The notes beneath the pieces were generated by a model, which saw only the letters and a list, made by a program, of their open reading frames with translations, was not told the origin of the DNA and searched no databases. The translations under genes were made by a program, and so were the position numbers. Shown in pieces: positions 1-7,207 of a stretch of DNA of 16,381 nucleotides. Source of the stretch: JAAXTX01 sp037139695 (GTDB lineage Bacteria > Patescibacteriota > Minisyncoccia > Moranbacterales > UBA1568); the NCBI GenBank assembly GCA_037139695.1, contig JBAXFX010000024.1:1-16381 (forward strand). The letters are read 5' to 3'. The stretch's first letter is position 1; each line of letters starts with the position of its first letter.

Positions 1-55
1 AATAGATTTCAGCCGGCCAATTCATTTGGGGCTCATATGTTGACAAGAGAATACT

Positions 56-81
56 GCAGCCCGGGAAGGACTGCTTTTTTT
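56..81 (+). terminator. Possible intrinsic terminator for a plus-strand gene left of the window
   Basis: A short imperfect hairpin (GCAG at 56-59 pairing with CTGC at 71-74, plus CC/GG inside and one mismatch) is followed directly by seven T residues at 75-81. Read on the plus strand it resembles a weak rho-independent terminator, which would belong to a gene ending before the window and convergent with pnp. On the minus strand the T-run is on the wrong side, so it does not serve pnp, and no clear pnp terminator is visible in 1-95. Confidence 0.35.
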
Positions 82-95
82 ATCATACCGGAAGA

Positions 96-2240
96 CTATT
101 CTTCCGTCGGTTGAACTTCCGCTTCGAGCCGGTGCAACGCGGCCTTGTGGGAAAGATTGATACGGCCCTGACTGTCGATCTCCTTCACGATGACCGGAAT
201 GACATCGCCGACCTTAACCACATCTTCCACCTTCTCCACGCGGTAATCCGCGAGTTCCGAGATATGGATGAGCCCCTCCTGGTTCGGCAGGACCTCGGCG
301 AACGCGCCAAAGTTCATGAGCCGGGTGATGCGTCCCTGGAACAGTTCGCCGGCCTTCACCTCGCGGGTCAGGTTGTTGATCCATTCGATGGCCGCCTTCG
401 CTCCCGTCTCGTCGGTCGAAGTGATGAAGACCGATCCGTCGTCCTCGATATCGATCGACACGCCGGTCTCGTCGATGATCCGGTTGATCACCTTGCCTCC
501 GGGACCGATGACGTCGCGGATCTTGTCAGGGTTGATGTGGAGTGTGATGATACGCGGCGCATACTTCGACATTTCCTTTCTCGGCTCCGCGATCGTCTCA
601 AGCATCTTTCCGAGAATGAAGAGTCGGCTCTCCTTGGCCTGCTTCAACGCCTCGGCGAGCGTCTCCGGCGCGAGTCCGTCGATCTTCACGTCCATCTGCA
701 TCGCCGTGATGCCATCCGCGGTTCCGGCAACCTTGAAGTCCATGTCGCCGAAATGATCCTCGAGTCCCTGGATATCCGACAGGACGCGGTATTCCCCATT
801 TCCTTCGATGATACCCATCGCGATACCCGCGACCGGCTTCCGGATCGGCACACCCGCATCCATCAGCGAGAGCGTGGATCCGCAGGTCGAGGCCATGGAC
901 GAGGAACCGTTCGAGGACAGCACTTCCGAAACGACGAGAATCGTGTACGGGAATTCCTCGTACGGCGGCAATACCGGCAGAAGCGCCTTTTCCGCGAGTG
1001 CGCCGTGTCCGATCTCGCGCCGACCCGGACCACGCATCGGCCGAACCTCGCCTACTGAATACGGCGGGAAGTTGTAGAAGTGCATATAGCGCTTCTTCAT
1101 GTCGACCTCCATCGTGTCGACAACCATCTGATCACCAGGAGCACCCAATGTCGTCACGGTCAGGGCCTGCGTCTCCCCACGAGTGAAGAGTCCCGTCCCA
1201 TGAGTGCGTGGCAATACGCCGACATGCGAGGTGATCGGGCGGATCTCATCGAGCTTGCGTCCGTCCGGCCGGGTGTTTTCCTTCAGTATCTTCTCATGCA
1301 GGATCTCGTCGGACAATTCGTCCATGACTAAGGCCGAGATTTCACCGAGACCCGTCGCCTGTTCGGGGTATTTCTCCTCGACATAGGCTTTCATCTTCTT
1401 CGAGATCTCCGAAAAGTTCGCTTCCTTCTCTTCTTTCTTCACGAGCGAGAACAGCGCTTCGGACAATCCTTCCTTACGCAGGAACGCCTTCAGGTCCTCA
1501 TCGAATCCGTCGGGTCCGGCAAGCATGATAGCCTCGGACTTCGGCTTTCCGATTTCGGCCCGGATATCCCCGATGAATCCGGCGATCTTTTGGACGCTCT
1601 CGAATCCGAATTTGAAAGCCTCCGCCATCTCGGCCTCGGGAATCTCATTCGCCCCGGCCTCGATCATATTTATTTTGTCCTTGGTGCCGGAAATCATAAG
1701 GTCGAGCGCGTTCGATTCATGTTCCCGTTCCTCGATGGTCGGGTTCAGGATGAAGTCGCCGCCGTTGATCCGACCGACGCGCACCGCCGCGACCGGGCCG
1801 TTCCACGGAATATCCGAAATCGCAAGCGCGGCCGACGCGGCGATGATCGCCACGAGATCCGGGTCGTTCTCCCCGTCGAACGAGAGCACGGTCGCCACAA
1901 CCTGCACTTCGCTTCGCATACGGCCGTCAAAGAGCGGTCGGACCGTCCGGTCCACCGCACGTCCCGAAAGGATGGCATCATCCGACGGACGACCCTCCCG
2001 TTTGATAAAGCGCGATCCCTTTATCTTGCCCGCGGCATAATACCGCTCTTCGTAATCAACCATCAGCGGGAAATACCCGCGTGACTGCCCCGCATGCTTC
2101 GACATGACCGCGGTCCCGAGAACCACTGTCTCGCCGTAACGGACCGTCACTGCGCCGTTCGCCTGACCCGCGAGGAGTCCGGTCGATATACGCAGTTCCC
2201 GGCCGCCCAGATCGAGCGCCCAGCTTTTCGCATTCTGCAT
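96..2240 (-). CDS. pnp: Polyribonucleotide nucleotidyltransferase (PNPase)
   Basis: Phosphorolytic 3'-5' exoribonuclease that degrades RNA with inorganic phosphate, releasing nucleoside diphosphates; a homotrimer in the cytoplasm. The 714-residue product has the full family architecture: a first RNase PH-like domain (about 8-140), an all-helical linker, a second RNase PH-like domain (about 320-535) with the phosphate-site run NGSSSMAST and the catalytic segment GLEDHFGDMDFKVAGT (acidic residues near 495 and 501), a KH domain (about 565-606, GPGG loop at 579-582) and a C-terminal S1 domain (about 630-698). I chose ATG at 2240 over an in-frame TTG at 2279: it gives the usual family length and has GGGG about 10 bases upstream. 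The stop is TAG. It lies last in a same-strand block after rpsO and two NYN genes, and has its own likely promoter at 2373-2401. Confidence 0.97.
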   Translation of the reverse strand: MQNAKSWALDLGGRELRISTGLLAGQANGAVTVRYGETVVLGTAVMSKHAGQSRGYFPLMVDYEERYYAAGKIKGSRFIKREGRPSDDAILSGRAVDRTVRPLFDGRMRSEVQVVATVLSFDGENDPDLVAIIAASAALAISDIPWNGPVAAVRVGRINGGDFILNPTIEEREHESNALDLMISGTKDKINMIEAGANEIPEAEMAEAFKFGFESVQKIAGFIGDIRAEIGKPKSEAIMLAGPDGFDEDLKAFLRKEGLSEALFSLVKKEEKEANFSEISKKMKAYVEEKYPEQATGLGEISALVMDELSDEILHEKILKENTRPDGRKLDEIRPITSHVGVLPRTHGTGLFTRGETQALTVTTLGAPGDQMVVDTMEVDMKKRYMHFYNFPPYSVGEVRPMRGPGRREIGHGALAEKALLPVLPPYEEFPYTILVVSEVLSSNGSSSMASTCGSTLSLMDAGVPIRKPVAGIAMGIIEGNGEYRVLSDIQGLEDHFGDMDFKVAGTADGITAMQMDVKIDGLAPETLAEALKQAKESRLFILGKMLETIAEPRKEMSKYAPRIITLHINPDKIRDVIGPGGKVINRIIDETGVSIDIEDDGSVFITSTDETGAKAAIEWINNLTREVKAGELFQGRITRLMNFGAFAEVLPNQEGLIHISELADYRVEKVEDVVKVGDVIPVIVKEIDSQGRINLSHKAALHRLEAEVQPTEE

Positions 2241-2372
2241 AGTCTTTTGCCCCGTAAAACACATGGGCTCAAAGCGCAAAAAAGAGAGAAGAAGCGGTTT
2301 CTATCCTCGTTTTTGAGATTTGAGCGAATCGTGCGCCTCCGGAAGCGATATCAATGATTACCGTTCCCCTCC

Positions 2373-2401
2373 ACTGTACGGAAAAAACCATGAAAAGTCA
2401 A
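2373..2401 (-). promoter_or_regulatory. Probable sigma-70-type promoter of pnp
   Basis: On the minus strand TTGACT (-35, 2396-2401, 5 of 6 consensus) is followed after 17 bases by TACAGT (-10, 2373-2378, 4 of 6). Transcription would start near 2366, giving a leader of about 125 bases before the pnp ATG. It lies just beyond the terminator of the upstream NYN gene, which supports independent transcription of pnp. Confidence 0.5.
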
Positions 2402-2402
2402 C

Positions 2403-2437
2403 AAAAAATGCGCCCTGTCATAAATGACGGGGCGCAT
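2403..2437 (-). terminator. Intrinsic terminator after the first NYN gene
   Basis: A 13-bp stem (2408-2420 with 2425-2437, one G-U pair) closes a 4-base loop. On the minus strand it is followed by a run of T residues (2403-2408). It sits about 55 bases past the NYN stop codon, with the pnp promoter immediately downstream. Confidence 0.85.
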
Positions 2438-2491
2438 ACGCGCATTCTCTCGTGTGATTACGTTCAATCTCTGAAAAACCGTTTCAAAACG

Positions 2492-2998
2492 TCACTGTTT
2501 CGGCGAAAGAAGGTGTGATCCACAGGCAAGGTCGGTAAAAACGTCCGCACGTTTCTTTAATCCATAATTCGTCGCTCCATCGAATGCAATCACCTCGACC
2601 CGACAGCTGTAACCCGACTGAAGATGCTTGACCAGATCAATAAAATCACCATCACCGGAAATCAAGACTACGACATCGAGCTTTGGCGCCATTTTGATAG
2701 CATCCAAAGCTATACCGACATCCCAATTACATTTCGTTCCTATTCCGGGAAGAACGCGTTCTTCCTTCTTATTCACCCTAAACCCGGCCTCGATAAGATT
2801 TACATTCAGTCCTATACAACTTGTTGATTTTCCAGAGTAAGCGATTGCCGTTACAATGTCATGATCGACTGCTATACTCCTTAATAAGCTTTCATAATCG
2901 ACACATCTTCCCATACCGCAGCCCTCCCGGCAGTCTCTGGCAGCGTAGGCTATATTGAAAGCATCCAAAAAGACTCCAGTCCTTTTTCCTTCATACAT
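2492..2998 (-). CDS. NYN-domain (LabA/DUF88-type) putative ribonuclease, cysteine-rich paralogue
   Basis: 168 residues forming a single NYN (PIN-like) domain. The acidic metal-site residues expected of the family are visible: FLDAFN (D12, N15), NWDVGIALDAI (D93, D99) and SGDGDF (D116, D118). NYN proteins are predicted metal-dependent endoribonucleases; the RNA substrate is unknown. The start is secure: ATG at 2998 has AGGAGGGG about 5 bases upstream. It is clearly paralogous to the next gene (3152-3658), with near-identical central blocks such as WDVGI..DAIKMAPKLDV and equal length. Oddities: seven cysteines, three of them spaced C-x3-C-x4-C at 23-32 where the paralogue has none, and visibly lower GC content than pnp. 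It ends in TGA, the only TGA stop among the genes here. It has its own promoter and terminator. Nuclease activity is inferred from the family. Confidence 0.88.
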   Translation of the reverse strand: MYEGKRTGVFLDAFNIAYAARDCREGCGMGRCVDYESLLRSIAVDHDIVTAIAYSGKSTSCIGLNVNLIEAGFRVNKKEERVLPGIGTKCNWDVGIALDAIKMAPKLDVVVLISGDGDFIDLVKHLQSGYSCRVEVIAFDGATNYGLKKRADVFTDLACGSHLLSPKQ

Positions 2999-3068
2999 AA
3001 TCCCCTCCTGTCGGTTGATGGTTATTTGAAATCCCTTGAATATACGCCTCTGTTAAACAACTTTCCAC

Positions 3069-3096
3069 AATATACCGCATTTCGAAACGACGTCAA
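3069..3096 (-). promoter_or_regulatory. Probable promoter of the first NYN gene
   Basis: On the minus strand TTGACG (-35, 3091-3096, 5 of 6) and TATATT (-10, 3069-3074, 5 of 6) are 16 bases apart. The start point would be near 3062, about 64 bases upstream of the ATG. It lies directly after the terminator of the preceding NYN gene. Confidence 0.6.
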
Positions 3097-3098
3097 CT

Positions 3099-3126
3099 AA
3101 AAAACGCTCCGGAAATGCCGGAGCGT
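3099..3126 (-). terminator. Intrinsic terminator after the second NYN gene
   Basis: A perfect 9-bp stem (3104-3112 with 3118-3126) with a 5-base loop is followed on the minus strand by six T residues (3099-3104). It begins about 25 bases beyond the stop codon at 3152. Confidence 0.88.
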
Positions 3127-3151
3127 CTTCTCCTATCCCTTTCAAGCCCTT

Positions 3152-3658
3152 TTATCGACCGCCGAGTAGAAATTTCTTCCGGTCTGAGGAAAGATTCAGA
3201 AATTCATCCGCGGTCTCGACGAGCTTCGAGCTTGCCGATTCGGAAAATCCGACGACCTCGACCCGGCACCCGAAGGTTCCCTGGAGGTACTCGACGAGCG
3301 GGATATAATCCCCGTCTCCGGAAGCGAGGATGATCACATCGAGCTTCGGTGCCATCTTGATCGCGTCGACCGTAATACCGACGTCCCAGTCACCCTTCTT
3401 GGCCCCGTCCGGAAAAATCTGCAGTTCCTTTGTCTTCACGTCGTATCCATACGTCCCGATCGTCTCGAAAAATTTTTCTTCGGTCGCTTCGGCGGTCGTG
3501 ATGCCGTATGCGATGGCGCGGATAAGCTTCCGGTCCCCGACCGCCTCGGAAAGCACGTTCTTGAAGTTCACTTTCTTCTTGTAGACGACGCGCGCGCTGT
3601 GATACAGGTTTGACACGTCGACGAGCACGCCGACACGCTGTTCTATGAGTTTTGCCAT
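3152..3658 (-). CDS. NYN-domain (LabA/DUF88-type) putative ribonuclease
   Basis: 168-residue single-domain NYN protein. Visible metal-site positions are VDVSN (D14, N17), DWDVGITVDAI (D92, D98) and SGDGDY (D115, D117), with the basic C-terminal tail ending KKFLLGGR. The family adopts a PIN-like fold and is predicted to cut RNA; no substrate can be named from sequence. It lies downstream of rpsO, is followed by its own terminator and then by its paralogue. ATG at 3658 is the only sensible start because no internal Met occurs before the conserved core, but no Shine-Dalgarno is visible. The preceding 25 bases are AT-rich, with a -10-like TATAGA, so the mRNA leader may be very short. Unlike its paralogue it has only one cysteine. 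Confidence 0.88.
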   Translation of the reverse strand: MAKLIEQRVGVLVDVSNLYHSARVVYKKKVNFKNVLSEAVGDRKLIRAIAYGITTAEATEEKFFETIGTYGYDVKTKELQIFPDGAKKGDWDVGITVDAIKMAPKLDVIILASGDGDYIPLVEYLQGTFGCRVEVVGFSESASSKLVETADEFLNLSSDRKKFLLGGR

Positions 3659-3700
3659 ATATATTCAAATTAATCTATATCGTCAGAGTAGCACGTCTCT

Positions 3701-3717
3701 CCCCTTGTCCCAAGGGG
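3701..3717. repeat. Short perfect inverted repeat upstream of the second NYN gene
   Basis: CCCCTTG (3701-3707) and CAAGGGG (3711-3717) flank a 3-base centre, about 43-59 bases upstream of the NYN start. No T-run follows on either strand, so it is not an obvious terminator. It lies where an upstream promoter element or operator would be expected. It otherwise occupies the uneventful spacer between rpsO and the NYN gene. Confidence 0.4.
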
Positions 3718-3804
3718 ATAACAAGAGGGACTGGATCTCTGAAAAGCGACACTGCGTGGTACTTAGCCGTCGTTTTAATCGATCCGACTTGCCTATGGGC
3801 TCCG

Positions 3805-3833
3805 AAAAAAGAAGGACCGCCCGAAGGGCGGTC
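3805..3833 (-). terminator. Intrinsic terminator after rpsO
   Basis: A perfect 8-bp GC-rich stem (GACCGCCC at 3815-3822 with GGGCGGTC at 3826-3833) with a 3-base loop is followed on the minus strand by CTTC and then six T residues (3805-3810). It starts 8 bases past the rpsO stop codon. Confidence 0.85.
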
Positions 3834-3840
3834 ACACGCG

Positions 3841-4104
3841 CTATAAACCAAGCGTCTTCTTCAGCCCCTTCGCCGCCTTCTCGTCCGTCTTCTCGAGATA
3901 GGCGAAGAGTTTCTTCCGCTTCGCGACCATCTTGAGAAGTCCTCGGCGGGAATGGAAATCCTGCTTGTTCTTCTTGAGATGGGCGGTCAGTCGCTTGATC
4001 TTCTCCGTGAACATCGCGATCTGGTATTCCGGTGAACCGGTATCCGTCACGTGTCTTTTGACCTCCTTGGTCACCTTTTCCTTCTGCGCATGCGTAAGCG
4101 CCAT
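3841..4104 (-). CDS. rpsO: Small-subunit ribosomal protein S15
   Basis: 87-residue S15, which binds the central domain of 16S rRNA at the helix 20/21/22 junction and helps nucleate 30S platform assembly. Family landmarks are present: DTGSPEYQIAMFTEKI, the LTAHLKKNKQDFHSRRGLL segment that contacts rRNA, and the basic KRKKLFAYL. ATG at 4104 gives the standard start (MALTHAQKEKV) and the usual length. An in-frame GTG at 4149 would add 15 residues not typical of S15 and would consume the leader hairpins. No Shine-Dalgarno is seen; a small stem-loop lies 4 bases before the ATG. The stop is TAG. In many bacteria rpsO directly precedes pnp; here two NYN genes lie between them. Confidence 0.96.
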   Translation of the reverse strand: MALTHAQKEKVTKEVKRHVTDTGSPEYQIAMFTEKIKRLTAHLKKNKQDFHSRRGLLKMVAKRKKLFAYLEKTDEKAAKGLKKTLGL

Positions 4105-4108
4105 ACTC

Positions 4109-4150
4109 GTACGTAAGCCGTACCGTCGTGCCGTGGCAGAAATAGCCACG
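4109..4150 (-). promoter_or_regulatory. Structured rpsO leader, candidate S15 autoregulatory element
   Basis: Two tandem stem-loops lie just before the rpsO ATG. The distal one pairs six bases (CGTGGC at 4132-4137 with GCCACG at 4145-4150, 7-base loop). The proximal one pairs five (4109-4113 with 4119-4123, 5-base loop) and ends 4 bases from the start codon. S15 represses its own mRNA in several bacterial groups through unrelated leader structures, so this is a reasonable candidate. The assignment is inference and no known S15-leader class was matched. Confidence 0.4.
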
Positions 4151-4210
4151 AAGCGCTTTCACGCCTCCACCCGCACCACTGTACGCTTCACCCTATGAAT
4201 TAACTTCCTT

Positions 4211-4239
4211 ACGGTAACACGGGACGAAAATATCCGCAA
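4211..4239 (-). promoter_or_regulatory. Possible rpsO promoter
   Basis: On the minus strand TTGCGG (-35-like, 4234-4239) is 17 bases from TACCGT (-10-like, 4211-4216), which is preceded by TG one base upstream (extended -10 arrangement). The start would be near 4204, giving a leader of about 100 bases containing the two hairpins. The hexamers match only 3 of 6 each, so this is tentative. Confidence 0.3.
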
Positions 4240-4246
4240 GCGGGCG

Positions 4247-4266
4247 AAAACCCGCCTTTCGGCGGG
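4247..4266 (-). terminator. Intrinsic terminator after gyrA
   Basis: CCCGCC-GAAA-GGCGGG read on the minus strand forms a 6-bp GC stem with a stable GNRA-type tetraloop, followed by TTTT. It lies about 60 bases past the gyrA stop. A competing stem formed by GCGGG and CCCGC (4240-4255) overlaps it. Confidence 0.7.
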
Positions 4267-4327
4267 CCTTCCCTTCTTCCGCACTGCCTCCGACTTTTCG
4301 ACTTTCTGACTTCAACCTGTGACCATT

Positions 4328-6784
4328 CTACAGCATCGTGAATGCGCCTACCTTGTCGCCGGCCTGGGGCTTCATGACGCGGACGCCCTGGGTGACGCGG
4401 GAAAGGAGCGGTACGGACTTGAACGGGATTCGGATGATCGTCCCCTTCTCCGAGGTCAGGATCAGGTCGTCCTCGATATTGGCCATGGAGGTGATCGCCG
4501 CGCCGACGAGCTTGCCGGTCTTGTCGGTGACCTTCATAGTCTTGATACCCGACCCGCCACGCTTCTGCACTTTGTAATGCTTGAGATCGGACCGCTTGCC
4601 CTGGCCGTTCTGCGAAAGAATCAGGAGTTCGAGGCCTTTCTCACCCTTGTTGATGACATCCATCGCCACCACTTCATCGCCTTCACCGAGGCGGATGCCA
4701 CGTACTCCGGCGGCTGAGCGACCCATGGCCCGTACATCGGTCTCCTTGAAGCGGATTGCCTGACCGTCCTGGGTCGTCATGATGATATCGTCTCCGCCGT
4801 CCGTCGGACGCACCCAACTCAGAAGATCCCCTTTCTCGAGGTTGATCGCGATGAGTCCCGACCGGCGGACATTCTCGAATTCCTCGATCTTGGTCTTCTT
4901 GACCGTCCCGGTGCGCGTCGCCATGAAAAGGAATTTCGTGTCGTCGCCCTTTTTGCGCGCGACGAGCTCGGTGATCTTCTCCTCCGGGCTGATCTGGATG
5001 AAGTTCACGATCGCGGCCCCCTTCGCGGTACGCGAGGATTCCGGAATCTCGTAGGCCTTGAGTTGAAATACCTTGCCCGTATTCGTGAAGAAGAGCAGAT
5101 CCGCATGCGTCTCGAGCGAGAGCACGAGGGCGATCTTGTCTTCCTCCTTGGTGACCGCGCCGATCACGCCCTTGCCCCCGCGTTTCTGCACGCGATAAGC
5201 ATCCGGGTTCATGCGCTTGATATATCCGTCCTCGGACAGCGTGATGATCGCGTCCTCGTTCGGAATAAGGTCCTCCTGTTTGAATTCGCCGATCCCGTTC
5301 CGAACGACTCTCGTCTTGCGGGCATCCCCATATTTCTCGCGAAGCTCCAGGAGCTCGGTCTTCACCACTCCAAGCATCTTTTCGCGGCTTGCGAGCAGGT
5401 CCTCGAGTGTGGCGATGAGCTTCATCTTCTCGTCGAGCTCATCCTCGATCTTCTGACGTTCAAGTCCGGAAAGCGTCTGCAGGCGCATCTCGAGGATCGC
5501 GGTCGTCTGTCGGTCGGAAAGCCGGAAGTTTTTCATGAGGTTCCGATGTGCCTCCTCCTTGGTCTTGGACTTCTTGATGGTCGCGATGATCTCGTCAATA
5601 TGGTCGAGGGCTTTCTTGAGCCCTTCGAGGATATGAGCCCGGTCCTTCGCTTTCGCAAGCTCGTACTCGGCACGACGCTTCACGACAATCTGCCGATGCG
5701 TGATGTAATGTTCGAGGATGGATTTAAGGGAAAGGATCTGCGGATCGATACCGTCCACGAGAGCGAGCATATTCACGCCGAAGTTCTTCTGGAGATCAGT
5801 CAGCGTGTAGAGCTGGTTTAGGACCTTCTGCGGATAGGCATCTTTCTTGAGCTCAACGACGACACGCACGCCATCCTTATCGCTCTCGTCGCGCAAATCG
5901 CGGATACCGAGGATCCGTCCCTCCTTCACCAGGTCGGCAAGCTTCTCGATGAGCGTGGCCTTGTTCGTCTGATACGTCATCTCAGTGACGATGATCTGAA
6001 ACATGCCGGCTTTCGTCTCGACGATCTCCGCCTTCGCACGCATCGCGATCTTACCCCGGCCGGTCGCATACGCCTCGCGGATATCCGAAGAGCCGTATAC
6101 GAAACCGCCCGTCGGAAAGTCCGGCCCCTTGATGAACTGCATCAGGTCATCTACGGTCGCTTCCGGATGATCGATCAGGTGACAGATGCCGTCGGAAAGT
6201 TCTTCGAGGTTGTGCGGGGGGATGTTCGTCGCCATACCGACCGCGATGCCGACCGTCCCGTTGAGGAGGAGTTGCGGAAGCTTCGCCGGAAGGACCGTCG
6301 GTTCCATGTGCACACCATCGAAGTTTGGGACGAAATCCACGGTATCCTTCTCGATATCGAGTAGCATCTCCTCGGCGATCGGGGCAAGTTTGGCCTCGGT
6401 ATAGCGATAGGCCGCCGGGCTGTCACCATCCATCGAGCCGAAGTTTCCCTGGCCCCAGACGAGCGGATACCGAAGTGAGAAGTCCTGCGCCATACGGACC
6501 ATGGTGTCATAGACCGCCGTATCGCCGTGCGGATGCCATTTACCAAGCACTTCTCCGACGACCGTCGCCGACTTACGGAATTTCGCGGTCGAGCGCAGAC
6601 CGGTCGACCACATCGAATAGAGGATCCGGCGGTGCACCGGTTTCATGCCGTCGCGGACATCCGGCAACGCGCGAGAGACAATAACGCTCATCGCGTAGTC
6701 AAGGTACGACTGCCTCACCTCGTCAGTGATCTGTCGCTCCTCGATACGACCGTGGATATCGATTTCATGTTGCTCCTGGGCCAT
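4328..6784 (-). CDS. gyrA: DNA gyrase subunit A
   Basis: 818-residue breakage-reunion subunit of gyrase, which introduces negative supercoils with GyrB and ATP. The catalytic tyrosine is Y128 in AAYRYTEAKL, the quinolone-pocket helix reads HPHGDTAVYDT (84-94), and the coiled-coil tower and C-terminal beta-pinwheel follow. The canonical GyrA box is present as QKRGGKG (533-539) with a second degenerate copy (QKRGGSG) further on; this distinguishes GyrA from ParC. I chose ATG at 6784 (MAQEQHEIDI), which matches the usual GyrA N-terminus. An upstream in-frame TTG at 6892 is itself part of a perfect TTGACA promoter hexamer. The Shine-Dalgarno is weak. The position equivalent to E. coli S83 is threonine (T89) and that of D87 is D93. 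The stop is TAG and a terminator follows. Confidence 0.97.
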   Translation of the reverse strand: MAQEQHEIDIHGRIEERQITDEVRQSYLDYAMSVIVSRALPDVRDGMKPVHRRILYSMWSTGLRSTAKFRKSATVVGEVLGKWHPHGDTAVYDTMVRMAQDFSLRYPLVWGQGNFGSMDGDSPAAYRYTEAKLAPIAEEMLLDIEKDTVDFVPNFDGVHMEPTVLPAKLPQLLLNGTVGIAVGMATNIPPHNLEELSDGICHLIDHPEATVDDLMQFIKGPDFPTGGFVYGSSDIREAYATGRGKIAMRAKAEIVETKAGMFQIIVTEMTYQTNKATLIEKLADLVKEGRILGIRDLRDESDKDGVRVVVELKKDAYPQKVLNQLYTLTDLQKNFGVNMLALVDGIDPQILSLKSILEHYITHRQIVVKRRAEYELAKAKDRAHILEGLKKALDHIDEIIATIKKSKTKEEAHRNLMKNFRLSDRQTTAILEMRLQTLSGLERQKIEDELDEKMKLIATLEDLLASREKMLGVVKTELLELREKYGDARKTRVVRNGIGEFKQEDLIPNEDAIITLSEDGYIKRMNPDAYRVQKRGGKGVIGAVTKEEDKIALVLSLETHADLLFFTNTGKVFQLKAYEIPESSRTAKGAAIVNFIQISPEEKITELVARKKGDDTKFLFMATRTGTVKKTKIEEFENVRRSGLIAINLEKGDLLSWVRPTDGGDDIIMTTQDGQAIRFKETDVRAMGRSAAGVRGIRLGEGDEVVAMDVINKGEKGLELLILSQNGQGKRSDLKHYKVQKRGGSGIKTMKVTDKTGKLVGAAITSMANIEDDLILTSEKGTIIRIPFKSVPLLSRVTQGVRVMKPQAGDKVGAFTML

Positions 6785-6862
6785 ACGGTATATGTACTCA
6801 GTATCTCTCTCAAGTCTCGACACGATCGGAAGCGAGGCATCATACTCCGCTTGCCGACTGAA

Positions 6863-6892
6863 ATTTGAGAGCGATGCCGGGTAACGTGTCAA
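6863..6892 (-). promoter_or_regulatory. Probable gyrA promoter between the small membrane-protein gene and gyrA
   Basis: On the minus strand a perfect TTGACA (6887-6892) is followed after 18 bases by TCAAAT (6863-6868, 4 of 6). The start would be near 6856, some 72 bases before the gyrA ATG. It sits 8 bases after the upstream stop codon, so gyrA may be transcribed both from here and from the upstream operon promoter. Confidence 0.45.
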
Positions 6893-6900
6893 TTATCGGA

Positions 6901-7203
6901 TTACTGTCCGTTCGCTGGAACCAATCCGTTCAATCCTTCACTGGAAAGGGATTTGGCCCCGTCAACCATCTGATTGATCGACTGACTGTCCTTCTGTAGA
7001 TCGTTGGCCGATGACGGGATAGCCCCCTTGATCGGTTGCATCTCGGCATCCGACGGGGTACGGAAACTGTCACGAAGCGTCACCACCCAGAACGAGAAGA
7101 GAAGAATCATGATAAACGCCACCAACCCCCACACATAGCGAAGCCTCACATACTCCGGCTCCATTCGTATCTCCTCGATTTTCCGCTCAAGAAAGGATGG
7201 CAT
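6901..7203 (-). CDS. Small single-helix membrane protein of unknown function
   Basis: A 100-residue protein not assigned to a named family. It has a charged amphipathic N-terminus (MPSFLERKIEEIRMEPEYVRLRY), one transmembrane helix at about 24-42 (VWGLVAFIMILLFSFWVV) and a polar tail of about 55 residues rich in Ser, Gln and Asp. The topology is probably N-in with the tail outside. The start is a judgement: ATG at 7203 is 4 bases past the stop of the MBL-fold gene, suggesting translational coupling, but has no Shine-Dalgarno. ATG at 7164 (87 residues) has GAGGAG six bases upstream. I prefer 7203 because the preceding helix looks like part of the protein. It lies between the MBL-fold gene and gyrA on the same strand and is probably co-transcribed with them. 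It may be a small membrane component, but nothing in it points to a function. Confidence 0.75.
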   Translation of the reverse strand: MPSFLERKIEEIRMEPEYVRLRYVWGLVAFIMILLFSFWVVTLRDSFRTPSDAEMQPIKGAIPSSANDLQKDSQSINQMVDGAKSLSSEGLNGLVPANGQ

Positions 7204-7207
7204 ACAT

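Noticed and set aside
40..45. TTGACA as a plus-strand -35 box
   Set aside because: No acceptable -10 hexamer lies 16-18 bases downstream; that position is occupied by the terminator hairpin.
111..1058. Long open frame on the plus strand opposite pnp
   Set aside because: It lies entirely antisense to a complete, highly conserved PNPase and its translation is Arg/His/Asp-rich with no domain, as expected for the complement of a GC-rich gene.
2241..2279. TTG-initiated N-terminal extension of PNPase
   Set aside because: The added 13 residues are not typical of PNPase and the TTG has only pyrimidines upstream; ATG 2240 is better.
2360..2494. NYN gene continuing past its TGA if TGA encoded glycine (code 25)
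   Set aside because: The frame stays open for about 45 codons, but pnp, gyrA, ftsH and other long genes contain no in-frame TGA at glycine positions, and the extension runs through a strong terminator hairpin. The standard bacterial code fits.
4105..4149. GTG-initiated extension of S15
   Set aside because: It would translate through the leader hairpins and add residues absent from S15; MALTHAQ is the usual start.
5063..5821. 252-codon plus-strand open frame opposite gyrA
   Set aside because: Antisense shadow of the conserved GyrA coding sequence with no ribosome-binding site or recognisable fold.
6785..6892. TTG-initiated 36-residue extension of GyrA
   Set aside because: The TTG is part of a perfect TTGACA promoter hexamer and the extension does not resemble GyrA.
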